Shown piece after piece: positions 22,269 through 24,357 of a stretch of 24,357 nucleotides of DNA. Both the position numbers and the translations under genes were made by a program. The stretch's first letter is position 1. Each line of letters begins with the position of its first letter. The DNA lies in assembly GCA_031430695.1 (NCBI GenBank), contig JANPBZ010000216.1, positions 1 through 24,357 on the forward strand, given 5' to 3'. The DNA comes from JAENVT01 sp031430695. GTDB taxonomy: Bacteria; Actinomycetota; Acidimicrobiia; Acidimicrobiales; Ilumatobacteraceae. The notes below the pieces were generated by a model. The model made no database searches. It saw only the letters and a list, made by a program, of their open reading frames with translations, and was not told the origin of the DNA.

Positions 22269-23405
22269 ATGGAGGCGGTACGAATCGGCCTGATCGGCGC
22301 CGGGTTCATGGGCAAGATCCACAGCATCGCCTACCGCAATGCGGCGATGCTGTTCGGGTCGGAGATTTCGCCGATCGACACTGTCGTCGTCACCGATTTC
22401 GATCCATCGCTGGCAGGTCGAGCAGCGAGGGATTGGGGCTGGACTCGCGCCGTTCCCACCTGGCAAGAGGTCACGTCATCCGACGACGTCGACGCGGTCG
22501 ACATCTGCACTCCCAACGACACCCACGTCGACATCGCGCTCGACGCGCTTGCTCATGGCAAGCACGTGCTGTGCGAAAAGCCGTTGGCGCTCGACGGCGA
22601 CAGCGCCTACCGGCTGTGCCAGGCCGCCGCGGAAACCGACCGCGTCACCCAAGTGGGGTTCGTGTACCGCCAGTGGCCGGCGGTCGCCATGGCTCGCCAA
22701 CTGATCGATGAGGGAGCCATCGGCCAGGTGCGCACCGCGAGAGGCCAGTTCTTGCTCGACTACAACAGCAACCCCGACGTACCGATGAGTTGGCGGTTCG
22801 ACAAGGCAAGGGCTGGCTCCGGCGCACTGGGTGATGTCGGCTCGCATTGCATCGATCTGCTCCAGTACCTGGCGGGCCCGATCTCGCAGGTCGCCGCCCG
22901 CATGCAGACCTTCGTCCCCATACGTCGAGGTGCCGATGGCAATCAGGTCGATGTCACCGTCGACGACCAGACCGAGATCCTCGCCGACTTCGACAGCGGC
23001 GCGAGCGGAACCATCCTCGCCTCGTGGGCGGGCACCGGCCACAAATGTGATCTCGGCTTCAAGGTGATCGGCTCGCGCGGTTCGGTCTCGTTCAGCTGGC
23101 AACGTTCGAACGAACTGCACTTCTTCGACGGCACTGACGCCGAAGATCGGCAGGGCTTTCGCACGATCCTGGTCGGACCGGCGCACCCCGGCGCCGACGG
23201 TATTCACACCGTGGCCGCCCAGGGTCTCGGCTACATCGACGCGTTCACGATCGCGGCCCGCAACACGCTGCGCAATCTCGCGGGCGGCAAGGTGTTGTCG
23301 GGCCCGACATTTGTCGATGGGCTGCGCGTCGCCGAGGTGACCGACGCTGTGATTGCAGCTGCGGCGAGCGGGTCGAGCGTCGCGGTCACCCGCCGCAGTC
23401 TGTAG
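22269..23405 (+). CDS. Gfo/Idh/MocA family oxidoreductase
   Basis: The 378-residue product has the N-terminal Rossmann fold GLIGAGFMGKIHS (7-19), the ICTPNDTH strand (79-86), the family motif CEKPLALDGD (102-111; K104 catalytic) and GDVGSHCIDLLQYL (188-201; D189, H193). The C-terminal sheet domain is complete, with GTGHKCDLGFKVIGSRGS in its middle. These NAD(P)-dependent enzymes oxidise or reduce sugars, inositols or their derivatives. A strong ribosome binding site GAGGGAGGA (22256-22264) precedes the ATG, and TAGACT (22236-22241) is a possible -10. Its partner is the convergent IolE-like gene, one base away at the stops; the pair fits inositol or related polyol use. Substrate uncertain. Confidence 0.92.
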   Translation: MEAVRIGLIGAGFMGKIHSIAYRNAAMLFGSEISPIDTVVVTDFDPSLAGRAARDWGWTRAVPTWQEVTSSDDVDAVDICTPNDTHVDIALDALAHGKHVLCEKPLALDGDSAYRLCQAAAETDRVTQVGFVYRQWPAVAMARQLIDEGAIGQVRTARGQFLLDYNSNPDVPMSWRFDKARAGSGALGDVGSHCIDLLQYLAGPISQVAARMQTFVPIRRGADGNQVDVTVDDQTEILADFDSGASGTILASWAGTGHKCDLGFKVIGSRGSVSFSWQRSNELHFFDGTDAEDRQGFRTILVGPAHPGADGIHTVAAQGLGYIDAFTIAARNTLRNLAGGKVLSGPTFVDGLRVAEVTDAVIAAAASGSSVAVTRRSL

Positions 23406-23406
23406 G

Positions 23407-24294
23407 TCAGGCGGCCAGACCGATGCCGCGCAAGTAGTCGAGGCTGGCCTTGGCGTCTTCGAGCGCCGTGGTGGTCGATCGAAAGTCGCGGTCCTGCTCG
23501 ATCGTGCCGGAGCCGTGGAAGTCTTGGAATGCTGTGGCAAGCCCGGCGAAATCGACCACACCTTGGCCAATCGGGCAGAACACTCCCAACGAAACGGCAT
23601 CGAAGAAGGCAATCCCATCGCCGAGCACTCTCTGGTGCACGATCGGATTGATGTCCTTGAAATGCAGGTAGGGCGTGCGCTGTCGGTGATCGGAGAGGAA
23701 CCGCACGGGGTCGATACCTGCATACGCGAAGTGCCCGGTGTCGATGCACAGCTGCAGGCCGTCGTTGATCGTGTCTGTGAGCACCCGCTCGACCTCGTCT
23801 TCGAACTCGACGTAGGTGCCGCAATGCTGATGCAACACCGGGGTGAGCCCATGCTTGATGGCGATTTCCGTCGCCTGTCGAATTCCCGTCAGGAACACCT
23901 CGTAGTCGTTGCCCTCCAAGCGGTGGGCGACCGCGCTGCGACCGGCGGTCGCGCCGCGTTCGACGCTGACCATGTCGATGACCACGAGGTACTTGCCTCC
24001 CAATGCGGCAATCCGCTCGCACGTCCGCTCGGTCGTGACATTGATGTCGTCGTGACGATCGCGGTCGTGCATCGGCTCGAAGATGTACGAGCCGGCCACG
24101 CCCAGGCCTCGCGCCGCGAGTTCGATTTGCACCCGTTCGTTGTCGTCGGGCAGGTAGCCCATCGGGCCGAGCTCGCACAGCTTGTAGCCGGCCTGGCTGA
24201 TCTCGTCGAAGACCTCCTGCCACGGCGGAGCGCCCGGCTTGTCGGGCAGGTCGACCCCCCACGAAACCGGTCCGTTGGCAACCTGTATCGCCAT
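23407..24294 (-). CDS. Sugar phosphate isomerase/epimerase, IolE-like (inosose dehydratase type)
   Basis: The 295-residue product is a TIM barrel of the xylose-isomerase-like AP-endonuclease 2 superfamily. It begins VANGPVSWGVDLP, as IolE proteins do (N..P..W), and continues GYKLCELGPMGYLP, HQHCGTYVE (155-163), CIDTGHFAYAG with D185 and H188, LHFKDI with H211, and GSGTIEQDRD with E266. These are the usual divalent-metal ligands. IolE dehydrates 2-keto-myo-inositol; other members epimerise or isomerise sugars, so the reaction is probable rather than certain. The start ATG 24294 has AGGGG seven bases upstream; frames reaching 24348 lack a ribosome binding site. The stop is one base from that of the convergent Gfo/Idh gene. 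The sequence upstream to the window edge contains short inverted repeats and CTATAC, possibly its promoter. Confidence 0.9.
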   Translation of the reverse strand: MAIQVANGPVSWGVDLPDKPGAPPWQEVFDEISQAGYKLCELGPMGYLPDDNERVQIELAARGLGVAGSYIFEPMHDRDRHDDINVTTERTCERIAALGGKYLVVIDMVSVERGATAGRSAVAHRLEGNDYEVFLTGIRQATEIAIKHGLTPVLHQHCGTYVEFEDEVERVLTDTINDGLQLCIDTGHFAYAGIDPVRFLSDHRQRTPYLHFKDINPIVHQRVLGDGIAFFDAVSLGVFCPIGQGVVDFAGLATAFQDFHGSGTIEQDRDFRSTTTALEDAKASLDYLRGIGLAA

Positions 24295-24357
24295 CTCCGA
24301 GCCCCTCTCACGCAAAAAGCGACAAGTCGCGTATAGGGGGCGACCCAAGTCGGGCCC

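Noticed and set aside
24314..24330. Intrinsic terminator or attenuator upstream of the IolE-like gene (GCGA-CTTG-TCGC then T5 on the minus strand)
   Set aside because: The stem has only four to five pairs with a tiny loop; too weak to call, and the window ends just beyond.
1..24357. CRISPR array, tRNA, rRNA, insertion sequence or prophage
   Set aside because: No regularly spaced direct repeats, cloverleaf sequence, ribosomal RNA sequence, transposase or phage structural gene was recognised on either strand.

Overview
The window is high-GC bacterial chromosome, most likely from an actinomycete of the Acidimicrobiia/Ilumatobacter type. This is an inference from several signs: a homodimeric actinobacterial-style pyruvate dehydrogenase E1, an HhH-GPD protein of an actinobacterial family, a DUF664-type DinB protein, an LPXTG surface protein, secreted proteins with about 115-residue 'LDTR' repeats, and several apparently leaderless starts. 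No rRNA, tRNA, CRISPR array, transposase or phage gene was seen. All gene names rest on reading protein motifs; nothing was searched.

Layout. (1) 1-4134 is a glycosyltransferase locus. It holds two tandem minus-strand GT2 genes with very similar N-terminal halves (the first runs off the window and has no usable start), a divergent plus-strand gene fusing a GT-B-like C-terminal part to a GT2 domain, and two tiny overlapping coiled-coil genes. (2) 4217-6805 is a large secreted protein with two carbohydrate-binding-like domains, an Ig/FN3-like domain and three LDTR repeats. (3) 6813-8209 holds a TPR-like gene bracketed by two related compound palindromes, followed by a 327-base gap rich in repeats. 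(4) 8210-11462 holds a DUF2142 membrane protein, a small membrane-anchored protein, an HhH-GPD repair-like protein and a WbbL-like GT2. (5) 11667-15299 holds a secreted CAP-domain protein with three LDTR repeats and an LPATG-anchored protein with two Ig-like repeats. (6) 15296-18022 is aceE on the minus strand, whose stop overlaps that of the LPATG gene. (7) 18083-20393 holds a secreted SGNH hydrolase with three LDTR repeats, divergent from an RNase HI gene; only 22 bases separate the start codons and two overlapping -10 boxes fit leaderless transcription both ways. (8) 20462-24294 holds a VapC-like PIN remnant, an SDR dehydrogenase, a DinB protein, and a convergent Gfo/Idh oxidoreductase plus IolE-like isomerase.

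The recurring theme is the cell surface: sugar-transfer enzymes, a wall-anchored protein and three exported proteins that put different heads (CBM-like, CAP, SGNH) on the same C-terminal LDTR-repeat module. The repeats come in two forms, with a cysteine pair (CAP and SGNH proteins) or with both cysteines replaced (862-aa protein), which suggests a conserved disulfide. A second theme is a set of palindromes placed at gene 3' ends (6813, 7973, 20406, 21641), in two related designs, with degenerate half-copies at 7902-7939.
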